Shown: positions 26,845 through 36,676 of the stretch, one piece after another
How the letters are laid out: every line of letters starts with the position of its first letter
Numbering within the stretch: position 1 is the first letter of the stretch
Assembly: GCA_019654215.1 (NCBI GenBank)
Contig: BPDI01000030.1
Span: forward strand, 1-36,896
Direction of reading: 5' to 3'
DNA: 36,896 nt
From: Gammaproteobacteria bacterium
GTDB lineage: Bacteria; Pseudomonadota; Gammaproteobacteria; Pseudomonadales; Pseudohongiellaceae
The notes under the pieces: generated by a model
The model's input: only the letters and a program-made list of their open reading frames with translations
Told to the model about the DNA's origin: nothing
The model's database searches: none
Translations under genes and position numbers: made by a program

Positions 26845-27429
26845 TTACTTCATATGACCAAGTTTATCGACTTTTACGGCCAGATAACTTTTATTATGAG
26901 GATTGGCTTCTGTGTGTAAAGGAACGATATCTGAAACTTCGATACCCATGTTTTTCAGCGCATCAATCTTGCGGGGATTATTGGTCATTAATTGCAGCTT
27001 GGAGATTTGAAAATGATCAAACATCGGTTTGCAAATTTGGTATTCGCGGCTATCAGGATCGAAACCCAACTGAACATTGGCTTCCACAGTATCTGCTCCG
27101 GAATCCTGCAGAGAATAAGCCTTAATTTTATTTAGTAGTCCGATTCCTCTTCCTTCCTGACGTAAATACAGAATAATTCCGCGACCAGCTTTAGTGACAC
27201 TCTCCATTGCCGCTTGTAATTGTGGCCCACAATCACAGCGTAAGCTAAACAAACAATCCCCAGTCAGGCATTCCGAATGAATTCGACATAGAACGGGCGC
27301 TTCACCACCTATGTCGCCATAAGTCAGGGCAACATGTTCCTTACCGGTTCCATGCTCTTCAAAACCATGAATCGTGAATTGCCCCCAGCGGGTGGGAAGT
27401 GTGGCGGATGCTACAAATTCAATGGACAA
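26845..27429 (-). CDS. ribA: GTP cyclohydrolase II
   Basis: Opens GTP to 2,5-diamino-6-ribosylamino-4-pyrimidinone phosphate, the first step of riboflavin synthesis. The zinc site is in [15 protein letters not shown] (C-x10-C-x-C), and the catalytic loop is [18 protein letters not shown] near residue 95, followed by [11 protein letters not shown] and [12 protein letters not shown]. At 194 residues it is a full single-domain RibA. It begins with TTG 27429, supported by GAGGAAA about 8 bases upstream. It supplies the activity that the C-terminal half of the RibBA protein in this cluster appears to lack. Confidence 0.95.
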   Translation of the reverse strand: MSIEFVASATLPTRWGQFTIHGFEEHGTGKEHVALTYGDIGGEAPVLCRIHSECLTGDCLFSLRCDCGPQLQAAMESVTKAGRGIILYLRQEGRGIGLLNKIKAYSLQDSGADTVEANVQLGFDPDSREYQICKPMFDHFQISKLQLMTNNPRKIDALKNMGIEVSDIVPLHTEANPHNKSYLAVKVDKLGHMK

Positions 27430-27468
27430 ACTACTTTCCTCGACTTCGATACTCTGTATAGCCGCAAG

Positions 27469-27945
27469 TTAAACAAATAAAACTACTAGGGCCTGGATGC
27501 ACAGGGTGGCCATTATACCTGCTAATACGTCATCTAGCATGATTCCGATTCCCCCGTGTATGTGTTTATCTACTGCCTTGATTGGCCAGGGTTTAAGTAT
27601 ATCCAGAGCACGAAAAATACCGAAGCCAAGTAAGATCCAAACCCAGCCAATTGGCGCCATAAACATTGTAATCAAGTAACCCACCATTTCATCCCAGACA
27701 ATCCCACCATGATCATGAACGCCTAATGCCTCAGAAGATTTTCCGCATAGCCATATTCCGAATCCGAAACTCACTACCACTACTGCGCTATAAATCCACC
27801 AATTGGTGTGAACTAAGAGTATGTAGATTGGGATTGCTACAAGCGTCCCAACAGTCCCGGGAGCTTTTGGAGACAGCCCAGCACCAAAACCAAAAGCTAG
27901 AAAGTGGATTGGGTTTGTAAAAACTTTTTTCGGGAGATCCGACAC
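27469..27945 (-). CDS. pgpA: Phosphatidylglycerophosphatase A
   Basis: Inner-membrane phosphatase that converts phosphatidylglycerophosphate to phosphatidylglycerol. The 158 residues begin with FGFGAGLSPKAPGTVGTL and include IVWDEMVGYLITM, FRALDILKPWPI and IMLDDVLAGIMA, the family signature stretches, among about four hydrophobic helices. The start is GTG 27945, 6 bases after thiL. The thiL-pgpA pairing is common in gammaproteobacteria. Confidence 0.94.
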   Translation of the reverse strand: MSDLPKKVFTNPIHFLAFGFGAGLSPKAPGTVGTLVAIPIYILLVHTNWWIYSAVVVVSFGFGIWLCGKSSEALGVHDHGGIVWDEMVGYLITMFMAPIGWVWILLGFGIFRALDILKPWPIKAVDKHIHGGIGIMLDDVLAGIMATLCIQALVVLFV

Positions 27946-27951
27946 TTTGCT

Positions 27952-28962
27952 TCAATCCTTAAAATGACTGTAGGCGTTACTCTGTAATACGATCTCCTCA
28001 TTAGATTCAGAGATACACACTAACTCTGGATTCTCAGTAATTTCTCCGATATAGCTTACTCTGGTTCCCGATTCTTTTGCTGCAGCCAGGAATGCTTTCT
28101 GATTGCCCGGAGATACTGTGACGCAAAGTTCATAGTCATCTCCACCGTAAAGGGCAGCGCGTAATAGATTATCCGAAGAAACACAGCAACTCGCTGAATC
28201 AGAAGTTGGGATATTTGCAGCCTTAAGAGTAGCTCCAACATTACTCTTTGCACAAATGTGGCCAAGATCACCAACAAGACCATCAGAAATATCTATAGCG
28301 CTCGTGATAAAGGAAGCGCATTGCAGGGCGAATTCAATTCTAGGCTCTGGCTGAAAGTAAGCTGCATCAAAATATGCTGCACAATTTGCAGCTGGCTGAT
28401 CTTTTTCTAACTGAAATGAATCACCGAGATGGGAAGGCAAACCCATACTGGCCAATGCTATGGCTCCATCACCAAGGCAGCCCGTAACAAAAATTGAGTC
28501 ACCTGCTTGGGCGCCATATCTACATAAAGCATTGCCAGATTGGGTAGTTCCATGAACTTGAATTGCAATGGTCGTCGGTCCTTTGCTGAGATCTCCACCA
28601 ACCAGTGCAATATTGAATCGTTTCGCAACCTCGGCTAGACCATGACTAAATTGCTGGAGCCAAGGTTCTGAAGCATCCGCTAATACTAATCCCAGCGTGA
28701 AACAGAGCGGCTTAGCTCCCATTGCAGCTAAATCGCTTAGATTTACTATCAGCGCTCTACTGGCAATTTTTTTGGGGTTAGCATTCGCTGGATAATGAAT
28801 TGATTCAACCAGAACATCGGTTGATATTACTAAATGATCTTCAACACCTAGATTAAGAAGAGCTCCATCGTCACCTATCCCTACTAATACTTCCTCTCGG
28901 TTTAGCGTGAGCTCCGCTGAGTCAAAGTATTTTTGAATAATTTCAAATTCGGAAAGACTCAT
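27952..28962 (-). CDS. thiL: Thiamine-monophosphate kinase
   Basis: Phosphorylates thiamine monophosphate to thiamine diphosphate, the cofactor needed by Dxs encoded nearby. The 336 residues have the PurM-like fold: LVGIGDDGALL near residue 26, LVISTDVLVESIHYP, ALIVNLSDLAAMGAKP, VGGDLSKGP, DSIFVTGCLGDGAIAL, DISDGLVGDLGHI and ALYGGDDYELCVTV. Start ATG 28962 lies 28 bases after nusB. The frame is clean. Confidence 0.95.
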   Translation of the reverse strand: MSLSEFEIIQKYFDSAELTLNREEVLVGIGDDGALLNLGVEDHLVISTDVLVESIHYPANANPKKIASRALIVNLSDLAAMGAKPLCFTLGLVLADASEPWLQQFSHGLAEVAKRFNIALVGGDLSKGPTTIAIQVHGTTQSGNALCRYGAQAGDSIFVTGCLGDGAIALASMGLPSHLGDSFQLEKDQPAANCAAYFDAAYFQPEPRIEFALQCASFITSAIDISDGLVGDLGHICAKSNVGATLKAANIPTSDSASCCVSSDNLLRAALYGGDDYELCVTVSPGNQKAFLAAAKESGTRVSYIGEITENPELVCISESNEEIVLQSNAYSHFKD

Positions 28963-28990
28963 AGCGAGTTATCAACTGAAATTTATAAGG

Positions 28991-29473
28991 TTACTTAGCT
29001 GACAATTCAATGGGGCGCAATTTGACGACCATTTTATCGAGCACACCATTTATGTATTTATGACTATCGGTCGCTCCAAAAACTTTTGCTAACTCAATGC
29101 ATTCGTTAATTACAACTTTATAAGGCACATCGATACGATGAGCCAGCTCAAATGTTCCTAAATAAAGTAATGCCTTCTCAATTGGATCAAGGGCATCGGG
29201 CTTGCGATCCAGAACTGGAATAAGGTGTTCGTCTAAGTCATCAACGATTTTAGGTATTTCGATAAAGACTTCATCGAAGTAATCCCAATCGATATTACCT
29301 TCATTTTCTTCACGGAATTGCTGAGTAATTAATCTTGGTTTAGTTTCCGCCAACAACCATTGGTATAGAGCCTGCAATATAAGCTGCCGGGCTTTGCGGC
29401 GATGAGCTAAAGGGATTTTTTTTCGAGCACTGCAATTAGATTTGTCCCTTGTCGCAGTACTATTGATGGTCAC
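28991..29473 (-). CDS. nusB: Transcription antitermination factor NusB
   Basis: RNA-binding factor that with NusE (S10) binds boxA of rRNA leaders to allow antitermination. It is all-helical and 160 residues long, with RRKARQLILQALYQWLLAE near residue 25, DPIEKALLYLGTFEL and VPYKVVINECIELAKVFG typical of the C-terminal half. It starts with GTG 29473, directly adjacent to the ribH stop, so reinitiation is likely. The N-terminal 20 residues are a poorly conserved basic extension. Confidence 0.94.
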   Translation of the reverse strand: MTINSTATRDKSNCSARKKIPLAHRRKARQLILQALYQWLLAETKPRLITQQFREENEGNIDWDYFDEVFIEIPKIVDDLDEHLIPVLDRKPDALDPIEKALLYLGTFELAHRIDVPYKVVINECIELAKVFGATDSHKYINGVLDKMVVKLRPIELSAK

Positions 29474-29950
29474 TTAACTCTCCAATTGGCGAGTTAAGGA
29501 AAGCATTTCAATGGCTGTTAGTGCAGCTTCTGCACCTTTATTCCCGGCCTTGGTTCCAGCACGCTCTATTGCTTGCTCGATGGTATCTACGGTTAGCACA
29601 CCGAAGGCAATAGGAATGCCAGTGTTAAGACTTACCTGACTTAAACCCTTCACGCATTCGCCCGCAACGTATTCGAAATGTGGGGTGCCACCGCGAATCA
29701 CAGCACCGAGAGCAATGACCGCATCATAGGAACCACTCTCTATCATTTTCTTAACAGTTAATGGAAGTTCATAAGAACCGGGAACTTTCACAATAGTTAT
29801 GTCACGATCTTGTACACCTTGCTTGCGCAGCGCATCCAAAGCCCCATCGAGTAAACGGTCGACTATAAAACTATTAAAACGCGTAATGGCAATTCCATAC
29901 CTGGCGGTTGCGTTTGTATAGTTACCTTCAATGGTTTTAATCGTACTCAT
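29474..29950 (-). CDS. ribH: 6,7-dimethyl-8-ribityllumazine synthase
   Basis: Condenses 5-amino-6-ribitylaminouracil with 3,4-dihydroxybutanone 4-phosphate to lumazine, the penultimate riboflavin step; the enzyme usually forms pentamers or 60-mers. The 158 residues show [50 protein letters not shown] with the catalytic His, and [12 protein letters not shown]. It stands between ribBA and nusB, the standard gammaproteobacterial order. Confidence 0.96.
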   Translation of the reverse strand: MSTIKTIEGNYTNATARYGIAITRFNSFIVDRLLDGALDALRKQGVQDRDITIVKVPGSYELPLTVKKMIESGSYDAVIALGAVIRGGTPHFEYVAGECVKGLSQVSLNTGIPIAFGVLTVDTIEQAIERAGTKAGNKGAEAALTAIEMLSLTRQLES

Positions 29951-29991
29951 ATTATTGCCCTGGCAATGAGTGTGTTACCTATTGCCCATTG

Positions 29992-31104
29992 TCACTTTTT
30001 AAATTTAACAAATTCTACGACTTCCAAATCGAATCCGGAGATCGCATTGAATCGAGCCGGGTAGCTTAACAAGCGCATCTTGCCAACGCCAATATCTCTT
30101 AAGATTTGGGATCCCGTTCCTATGGTTAAATCGTTACGGGGAGCACTGGAAGGAGCAGCTTCAGGGTGTTTCGCCAATGCCGACGCCAGATTGTGCTCCA
30201 AGCCCTGCCCATAGTCATTTCCAGATAGTAGCACGGCTACACCTCTACCTTCTTTACTGATCTGTTCCAGTGCTCTACTAAATGACCAACTAGTTCGATC
30301 CACATTAAAGGTTTCACATACATCTCTTAAAGTGTTTGGTATATGAACTCTCACTAAAACAGGCTCATCATTTTTAATGTCACCTTTAACATAAGCAAGG
30401 TGCAAACTTCCGCTTATAGAATCTTTATAAGTATGTACAGAAAATTCGCCGTGCTGTGTTTGTAGACGATTTGTTTCCGTTCGCGTAACTGTGTGTTCGT
30501 TGGCAATACGATAGTGAATTAGATCGACAATGGTACCAATTTTAATGCCGTGTTTTTTCGCGAATACTTCGAGGTCTTCACGGCGCGCCATCGAACCATC
30601 TTCATTCATAATTTCGACGATTACAGCAGCAGGTAAATATCCCGCGAGTCGAGCGAGATCACATCCTGCTTCTGTATGTCCAGCTCTGCGGAGCACACCA
30701 CCTGGCTGTGCCATGATGGGAAAGATATGCCCTGGTTGAATAATATCTCCAGGATCACTATCTCTTGATACCGCAACTTGAATAGTGCGAGCTCTATCAG
30801 CAGCAGAGATACCTGTAGTTACTCCAGTTGCTGCTTCTATAGAAACAGTAAAGTTGGTGTTATAAGGTGCATCGTTTTTATTAACCATTAAAGGCAACTT
30901 CAAAAATTCGCAGCGTTCTTTCTCCAAAGTTAGACAGATTAGTCCTCTGGCATTTGTTGCCATAAAGTTTATATCTTCCATGCGCACACGCTCGGCAGCG
31001 ATAATGAGGTCTCCTTCATTCTCTCTGTCTTCATCATCCATCAAGATGACCATCTTGCCTTGACGGATATCGTCGATAATTTCTTCTATTGAATTAAGTT
31101 CCAT
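29992..31104 (-). CDS. ribBA: RibBA-type protein: active-looking RibB domain, degenerate RibA domain
   Basis: The N-terminal domain (about 1-200) is 3,4-dihydroxy-2-butanone 4-phosphate synthase, which converts ribulose 5-phosphate to the four-carbon lumazine precursor: MVILMDDEDRENEGDLI, FMATNARGLIC and GHTEAGCDLARLAGY. The C-terminal domain (about 205-370) has the GTP cyclohydrolase II fold outline (PVLVRVHIPNTLRDVCETF, DLTIGTGSQILRDIGVGKM) but lacks the C-x10-C-x-C zinc site and the RQEGRGIGL loop. It is therefore probably inactive as RibA, as in other gammaproteobacterial fused proteins, and the separate ribA gene at 26845-27429 provides the step. The function of the relic domain is unknown. 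Confidence 0.93.
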   Translation of the reverse strand: MELNSIEEIIDDIRQGKMVILMDDEDRENEGDLIIAAERVRMEDINFMATNARGLICLTLEKERCEFLKLPLMVNKNDAPYNTNFTVSIEAATGVTTGISAADRARTIQVAVSRDSDPGDIIQPGHIFPIMAQPGGVLRRAGHTEAGCDLARLAGYLPAAVIVEIMNEDGSMARREDLEVFAKKHGIKIGTIVDLIHYRIANEHTVTRTETNRLQTQHGEFSVHTYKDSISGSLHLAYVKGDIKNDEPVLVRVHIPNTLRDVCETFNVDRTSWSFSRALEQISKEGRGVAVLLSGNDYGQGLEHNLASALAKHPEAAPSSAPRNDLTIGTGSQILRDIGVGKMRLLSYPARFNAISGFDLEVVEFVKFKK

Positions 31105-31117
31105 GACTACTGCTGAG

Positions 31118-31768
31118 CTAACCGAATCCGTGTGCTTTCAAGAATTCTCTATCTAAAACTTTTGGAATTGTCGCTTCATCTCCTTGTATTAGACGCTCTA
31201 AGTAGCGAGCTACTAAGTCAACTTCGAGATTCACTTTTTGATTGATTTGATAATTTCCAATGATTGTTGCCGTTTGGGTATGAGGAATAACATTTATCGT
31301 AAATTGATTTGCATTTACTTCATTAACTGTAAGACTGGCACCATCTATACTTAGAGAGCCTTTAGCAGCTATATATTTTTTTAACTCATCAGGCGCTGAA
31401 AATACTAGCCGTAAACTTTGTCCATCAGCCTGGGAGCTAAATAATGTACCGACACCATCGACATGACCGCTAACTATGTGTCCGCCGAATCTGCTTGAAG
31501 CAAGCATTGCCTTTTCCAGATTTACCCCAGTTCCTTCTCCAAGCTCACCTAGTGTTGTGCAGCGCATAGATTCATTGGATACATCCGCTGCAAAACTCTG
31601 CTCATCCCTTTCCACTACAGTTAAACAACAACCATTAACCGCTATGCTATCGCCAACAGAAACATCAGTAAGTTCTAAGTCAAAGCAGTTAATAGTCAGG
31701 CGCCATTCGTTCTGAACCTTTTTGAGATTCTTAATGGTGCCTATTGCTTCTATTATTCCAGTGAACAT
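31118..31768 (-). CDS. ribE: Riboflavin synthase, alpha subunit
   Basis: Dismutates two lumazine molecules to riboflavin and its pyrimidine precursor. It is 216 residues with two tandem lumazine-binding repeats: MFTGIIEAIGTI with VNGCCLTVVE, and then FGGHIVSGHVDGVGTL, SIDGASLTVNEV, INVIPHTQTAT and VNLEVDLVARYLERL. The gene is also called ribC in some genomes. Gaps to ribD and ribBA are 11 and 13 bases, so a single operon is likely. No FMN riboswitch was seen upstream. Confidence 0.96.
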   Translation of the reverse strand: MFTGIIEAIGTIKNLKKVQNEWRLTINCFDLELTDVSVGDSIAVNGCCLTVVERDEQSFAADVSNESMRCTTLGELGEGTGVNLEKAMLASSRFGGHIVSGHVDGVGTLFSSQADGQSLRLVFSAPDELKKYIAAKGSLSIDGASLTVNEVNANQFTINVIPHTQTATIIGNYQINQKVNLEVDLVARYLERLIQGDEATIPKVLDREFLKAHGFG

Positions 31769-31779
31769 GATTTAACTAT

Positions 31780-32940
31780 CTAATTCGATTTGGACAATAT
31801 CGCCTTAATGTCCTTGCCAATTTCAGTAACTTCCTTAATCTCCAATTGGGTCGCCTCTGCTAATGACGATAATCCCGAGATTTCAAGAAGAGGTTTAGCA
31901 TCGCTCCCAAGAATCTTTGGAGCGACATATACAATAAGCTCATCTACTAAATTCTTTTCGATGAAGCTGCCGCTTAGCGTAGGTCCGGCTTCGACAAGCA
32001 CATCATTGCAGGCAAATTGGGAGGCTAGCGATTCTAGCACAGACTCAAGTTCGACTCCTTTCTCTTCCTGAGCGACTTGAACAATTTCGACGTTATCAGC
32101 AAGGTTATTTGGATGGCTGCCGCTACTTGTAGTGAATATTTTCACTTGACCAGTGGCTGCCAAAATTCGAGCGGTGCCAGGTGTCTGTAATTGGCTATCG
32201 AGAATGACGCGCATGGGTTGTTGTGCGAGACAGTCTTGATTTAGATTTAGTTCTTCTTCATCTAATGAAAGATCTTCTGTTCTGACATTTAGAGTTGGAT
32301 CGTCATCGATTACCGTATTGACTCCAGTTAGGATCACACTGCTGCTCGCGCGAATTCTTTGCACATCTGAGCGCGCTGCTGAACTTGTAATCCATTTACT
32401 CTCGCCGCTCGCTAACGCAGTTCTGCCATCTAGACTCATAGCCAGTTTTAAGCGCACAAAAGGTAGCCCAGCAGTGTGACGTTTAAAATAGCCTCGATTT
32501 AAATCTTGTGCCTGGGGTTCAAATTCAGGTAAATGGAAAACTTCGATGCCAGCATCTTCCAATTGTTTCACACCGCTTCCAGAAACTCTTGCGTCTGGAT
32601 CGAGTCCAGCTATGACCACCTTACTTAGTCCTGCTTCTATCAGCGCCTGACTGCAAGGACCGGTGCGACCGGTGAAAGAGCATGGCTCTAGAGATACAAA
32701 TGCTATACCGCCTTGTGCAAGTTCACCGGCTTTTTCAATCGCCATCACTTCGGCATGGGCAAGTCCGGCAGCAGCATGCCAGCCTTCGGAAACGATTTCT
32801 GCACCATTTATTATGACGCAACCTACTCTTGGATTTGGAGTTGCAGACAATACGATTCCAGCCAGGTCTATCGCTCGCCGCATATAGACTGGCCATTCAA
32901 GAACCGATTTATCTTTCTGTAAATTTTCCAGAGTCTTCAT
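31780..32940 (-). CDS. ribD: Bifunctional riboflavin deaminase/reductase
   Basis: Carries out the deaminase and reductase steps after GTP cyclohydrolase II. The N-terminal deaminase domain has the zinc motifs AGLAHAEVMAIEKAG near residue 60 and SLEPCSFTGRTGPCSQALI near residue 85. The C-terminal NADPH reductase domain (about 155-385) has FVRLKLAMSLDGRTALASG, WITSSAARSDVQRIR, VILTGVNTVIDDDPTLNVR and VEAGPTLSGSFI. The 386 residues are in one clean frame from ATG 32940. Confidence 0.96.
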   Translation of the reverse strand: MKTLENLQKDKSVLEWPVYMRRAIDLAGIVLSATPNPRVGCVIINGAEIVSEGWHAAAGLAHAEVMAIEKAGELAQGGIAFVSLEPCSFTGRTGPCSQALIEAGLSKVVIAGLDPDARVSGSGVKQLEDAGIEVFHLPEFEPQAQDLNRGYFKRHTAGLPFVRLKLAMSLDGRTALASGESKWITSSAARSDVQRIRASSSVILTGVNTVIDDDPTLNVRTEDLSLDEEELNLNQDCLAQQPMRVILDSQLQTPGTARILAATGQVKIFTTSSGSHPNNLADNVEIVQVAQEEKGVELESVLESLASQFACNDVLVEAGPTLSGSFIEKNLVDELIVYVAPKILGSDAKPLLEISGLSSLAEATQLEIKEVTEIGKDIKAILSKSN

Positions 32941-33046
32941 AACAAAAACTCTTAGTCTCCATAACCTGATTCACGGGGTAGCGAACAAATCCAGCCAAAT
33001 CGCTTAAGGGCTGACGATTCTATCAGAATTGAGGGTATTTAGTGGA

Positions 33047-33509
33047 CTAACTGGAGCTGTCTTTTGAGAGTCTGTCAATCTCTTCTCTAAACTCATTGAG
33101 GTCTTTAAAGCTGCGGTAGACAGAGGCAAAGCGCACAAATGCGACTTCGTCGAGGTCGCGCAGTTCTTTCATGACTTGCTCGCCCACATTACGGGAATGA
33201 ATCTCTCTTTCTCCGGTAGAACGGAGATTCGCTTTGATACGATTAACCGCCTCTTCGACTTTTTCTATGCTTACTGGCCGTTTTTCTAATGCCTTTGATA
33301 ATCCCGCGAAAAGCTTATCTTCATTGAATGGTTCGCGAATTCCATCTTGCTTAATAATTCGTGGCATTACTAGTTCAGCAGATTCGTAAGTTGTGAACCG
33401 CTCCTTTACATGTAATGCACTCACGTCTTCTGCGAACAAGATTACCCTCAGACGCTAACCGAGAATCTATAACCTTAGTGTCAACGGCACCACAAAAAGG
33501 GCAATGCAT
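33047..33509 (-). CDS. nrdR: NrdR transcriptional repressor of ribonucleotide reductase genes, one frameshift
   Basis: Zinc-ribbon/ATP-cone repressor that senses dATP/ATP and binds NrdR boxes at nrd promoters. The true start is ATG 33509 (AAGGA just upstream), giving [20 protein letters not shown], then [15 protein letters not shown]: two CxxC pairs of the zinc ribbon. One extra A in the AAA at 33407-33405 shifts the frame; without it, [19 protein letters not shown] follows. The ATP cone ([37 protein letters not shown]) runs to the stop at 33047. Restored length is 153 residues, normal. As read, translation from ATG 33509 would end soon after the zinc ribbon. Confidence 0.92.
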
Positions 33510-33544
33510 AAAAATCCTTGAGTGTTTGCAGCTTTATTAAATTT

Positions 33545-34798
33545 TTATTGATACACAGGAAATCGAGAACACAGCTCAATTACTTTAGCTTTTATTTCTG
33601 CAATCTTATCTTCGCTGTTGATGTCATCTAGGATGTCACACATCCAGGATGTTAGATTATTTACTTCTTCCTGCTTAAATCCTCTGGTTGTTATAGCTGG
33701 TGATCCAATTCGCAGTCCGCTGGTTACAAATGGAGGATTAGGATCATTGGGTACAGCATTTTTATTAACTGTAATGTTAGAACGACCTAAGGCGGCATCT
33801 GCATCCTTTCCAGTGATGCCTTGTTTGATCAAGCTAAGCAAAAACAAATGATCATCGGTTCCGTTAGAAACAACATCGAATCCCCTATTAATAAATACCT
33901 TCGCCATCTCTCTCGCATTTTCCACTGTTTGTTTTTGGTAGCTAACGAATCCTTCACTCATCGCTTCTTTTAGGCAAACCGCTTTGGCTGCAATCACGTG
34001 CATGAGAGGTCCTCCCTGACTTTCTGGAAATACAGCAAAGTTCAATTTCTTTTCTAGTTCAGGATTAGCCCGGGCCAAGATCAAACCTCCTCTTGGTCCG
34101 CGCAAGGTTTTATGAGTGGTAGTAGTCGTAACATCGGCAATGTTTACTGGGCTTGGGTAAACACCAGCAGCGATTAATCCAGACACATGAGCCATATCTA
34201 CCAGTAAATAGGCACCAATACTGTCTGCTATTTCTCTGAATTTCTGCCAATCAATGACTCTTGAATAGGCTGAGAATCCAGCAACAATCAATTTGGGCTT
34301 ATGCTCCTGTGCCAAATCGTTTACCTGGTCATAATCGATCTCGCCGGTATCACCTTTTAAGCCGTATTGAACCGACTTATATATTCTTCCAGAAAAACTT
34401 ACTGTAGCACCATGTGTCAAATGTCCCCCATCAGCCAGACTCATACCTAGTAGCATATCTCCCGGTTGCAACATTGCCATGTAAGCAGCGACATTTGCCT
34501 GTGAACCAGAATGAGGCTGCACGTTAGCAAAGTCAGCCTGGAATAATTCCTTGGCTCGAGCGATAGCCAGTTCCTCGACTACGTCAACATTTTCACAGCC
34601 ACCGTAGTAGCGTTTTCCTGGGTAGCCTTCTGCATATTTATTGGTAAGAACCGAACCCTGAGCCTCCATAACGAATGGGCTAGTATGGTTTTCTGATGCA
34701 ATCAGTTCGATATGTTCTTCCTGACGCGTCTTTTCTGCTTCGATAGCTGCGCTAATTTCTGGATCAAATTCCGATAGGCTGGTATCGCTTTTGAACAT
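33545..34798 (-). CDS. glyA: Serine hydroxymethyltransferase
   Basis: PLP enzyme interconverting serine plus tetrahydrofolate with glycine plus methylene-tetrahydrofolate, the main one-carbon source. The 417 residues show [55 protein letters not shown] and the PLP lysine in [17 protein letters not shown] near residue 230. ATG 34798 is preceded by GGAG at good spacing. It lies 35 bases upstream of nrdR, the usual glyA-nrdR-rib arrangement. Confidence 0.96.
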   Translation of the reverse strand: MFKSDTSLSEFDPEISAAIEAEKTRQEEHIELIASENHTSPFVMEAQGSVLTNKYAEGYPGKRYYGGCENVDVVEELAIARAKELFQADFANVQPHSGSQANVAAYMAMLQPGDMLLGMSLADGGHLTHGATVSFSGRIYKSVQYGLKGDTGEIDYDQVNDLAQEHKPKLIVAGFSAYSRVIDWQKFREIADSIGAYLLVDMAHVSGLIAAGVYPSPVNIADVTTTTTHKTLRGPRGGLILARANPELEKKLNFAVFPESQGGPLMHVIAAKAVCLKEAMSEGFVSYQKQTVENAREMAKVFINRGFDVVSNGTDDHLFLLSLIKQGITGKDADAALGRSNITVNKNAVPNDPNPPFVTSGLRIGSPAITTRGFKQEEVNNLTSWMCDILDDINSEDKIAEIKAKVIELCSRFPVYQ

Positions 34799-34906
34799 TA
34801 ACTACTCCATTGACTGAGGCGGGTATTTTTGAAGGCGCTATTCTACCCGATGACTCTTAGATGAGCATCAAGATATTGGGGTTTTATCCCGGATTTTTTA
34901 TAAGAA

Positions 34907-34922
34907 ACACGATATATCGTAT
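34907..34922. promoter_or_regulatory. Palindrome resembling an NrdR box in the glyA-ettA divergent region
   Basis: ACACGATATATCGTAT contains the perfect 12-bp palindrome ACGATATATCGT (34909-34920). It fits 13 of 16 positions of the NrdR-box consensus as I recall it (acaCwAtATaTwGtgt). Only one copy is present, whereas NrdR usually binds paired boxes about three helical turns apart, so the assignment is tentative. Confidence 0.35.
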
Positions 34923-34966
34923 GCAATAATACCGCCATCGTTTTTCAGGTCTCACTGGAGTAAAGA

Positions 34967-36635
34967 ATGTCGCAGTTTGTTTACACGATGCATCGTGTTG
35001 GCAAGGTAGTACCCCCTAAACGAGAAATTCTTAAGGACATCTCACTTTCCTTTTTCCCGGGAGCAAAGATTGGCGTCTTAGGATTAAATGGAGCCGGTAA
35101 GTCGACTCTCCTTCGCATAATGGCAGGTAGAGATAAAGAGATTAACGGTGAAGCTCGCCCACAGCCTGGAATAAATATTGGTTACTTGCCACAAGAACCA
35201 GAACTTGATGAATCTAAAGATGTGCGTGGCAATGTGCAAGACGGCATAAAAGACATCATAGGGTTGATTGAGAAATTCAATGTGATAAGCGACAAGTTTG
35301 CGGAGCCCATGGAAGAAGAGGAAATGAATGCACTACTGGAGAGTCAGGGAGAACTCCAGAATGCCATCGATGCCGTCGATGGTTGGCAGATCGAAAGAAC
35401 ATTGGAAATAGCCGCGGACGCATTGCGACTTCCACCCTGGGAAGAATTGGTAAGTCATTTGTCTGGTGGTGAAAAACGTCGCGTTGCCTTGTGCCGGTTG
35501 CTCCTTTCCAAACCAGACATGTTGCTGCTGGATGAGCCAACTAACCACCTCGATGCTGAAAGTGTTGCCTGGTTGGAGCGATTTCTACAAGAGTATCCCG
35601 GCACTGTAGTTGCAATAACCCACGACCGCTACTTTCTCGACAATGCTGCCGGCTGGATACTTGAATTAGACCGGGGCCATGGCATTCCCTATGAAGGTAA
35701 CTACAGTGCCTGGTTAGAAGCAAAAGAAAAACGCCTCGCTGTTGAAGAGAAACAGCATGCCGCCCACGAACGCACGATTAAATCTGAACTTGAGTGGGTA
35801 CAGGCAAATCCCAAAGGCAGACAATCGAAGAGCAAGGCGCGCATAGCCCGTTTCGAAGAATTAAATTCTCGGGATTTCCAAAAACGCAACGAAAGCCAAG
35901 AACTCTATATTCCGCCAGGCCCGCGCTTGGGGGATAAAGTGTTGGAAGTGAACAATCTCTGCAAGGGTTTTGGGAATAAGACCTTAATCGATAACCTAAA
36001 CTTCTCCGTACCCAAGGGAAGTATAGTCGGCATTATCGGTGGAAATGGCGCTGGAAAGACTACGTTCTTGCGCATGTTGGTTGGAACAGAACAACCTGAT
36101 TCTGGCAGCATCGATCTTGGTGAAACTGTAGATCTTGCTTATGTTGATCAAAGTCGGGACGAGCTAAACGGTGAGAACACAGTCTGGCAAGAAATATCCA
36201 ATGAGCAGGATCTTATTCAGATAGGTAAATATGAAATCTCCTCGCGAGCCTATGCCAGTCGATTTAATTTTCGTGGCGGCGATCAACAGAAACATGTAAA
36301 AAACCTCTCCGGTGGCGAACGCAACAGACTGCATATGGCTAAGCTGCTTAAACGTGGAGGTAATGTTTTGCTATTGGACGAGCCAACTAACGATCTTGAC
36401 GTGGAAACCTTGCGCGCGTTGGAAGAAGGGCTGTTGGCGTTTCCGGGCAGTGCGATTGTGGTTTCACACGATCGCTGGTTTCTAGATCGAATATGTACCC
36501 ATATTCTTGCGTTCGAAGGTGACAGTGAAGTCATCTTTCACGAAGGCAATTATTCAGATTAGAAACCGATAGAAAGAAGCGCTTGGGTGATACGGCTCAA
36601 CCTACCGAATGAAATACAAAAAGTTGGATGGCTAA
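34967..36635 (+). CDS. ettA: Energy-dependent translational throttle protein EttA, two frameshifts in the tail
   Basis: ABC-F protein that binds the ribosomal E site and gates the first peptide bond according to ATP/ADP. First cassette: Walker A LGLNGAGKSTLLRIMAG, signature LSGGEKRRVALCRLLL, Walker B MLLLDEPTNHLDAES. Second cassette: IGGNGAGKTTFLRMLVG, LSGGERNRLHMAKLLK, VLLLDEPTNDLDVET. The linker between them carries the basic helix NPKGRQSKSKARIARFEEL; the insertion after the first Walker A gives the EttA-type arm. The main frame stops at 36562 (HEGNYSD). Adding one base near 36561 gives YETDRKKRLGDTAQP, and one near 36605 gives RMKYKKLDG to TAA 36633-36635, matching the EttA tail. GGAG precedes ATG 34967. 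Confidence 0.94.
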
Positions 36636-36676
36636 ATTATAGATTTAGATCTTTCTTTAATTTTGCAAGCCTGACC

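Noticed and set aside
26577..27125. 182-codon plus-strand frame opposite cobC-like and ribA genes
   Set aside because: Runs antisense through two well-supported genes with catalytic motifs; composition is that of a shadow.
29950..33000. FMN riboswitch for the riboflavin genes
   Set aside because: Gaps between rib genes are 11-41 bases and the region before ribD lacks the conserved RFN elements.
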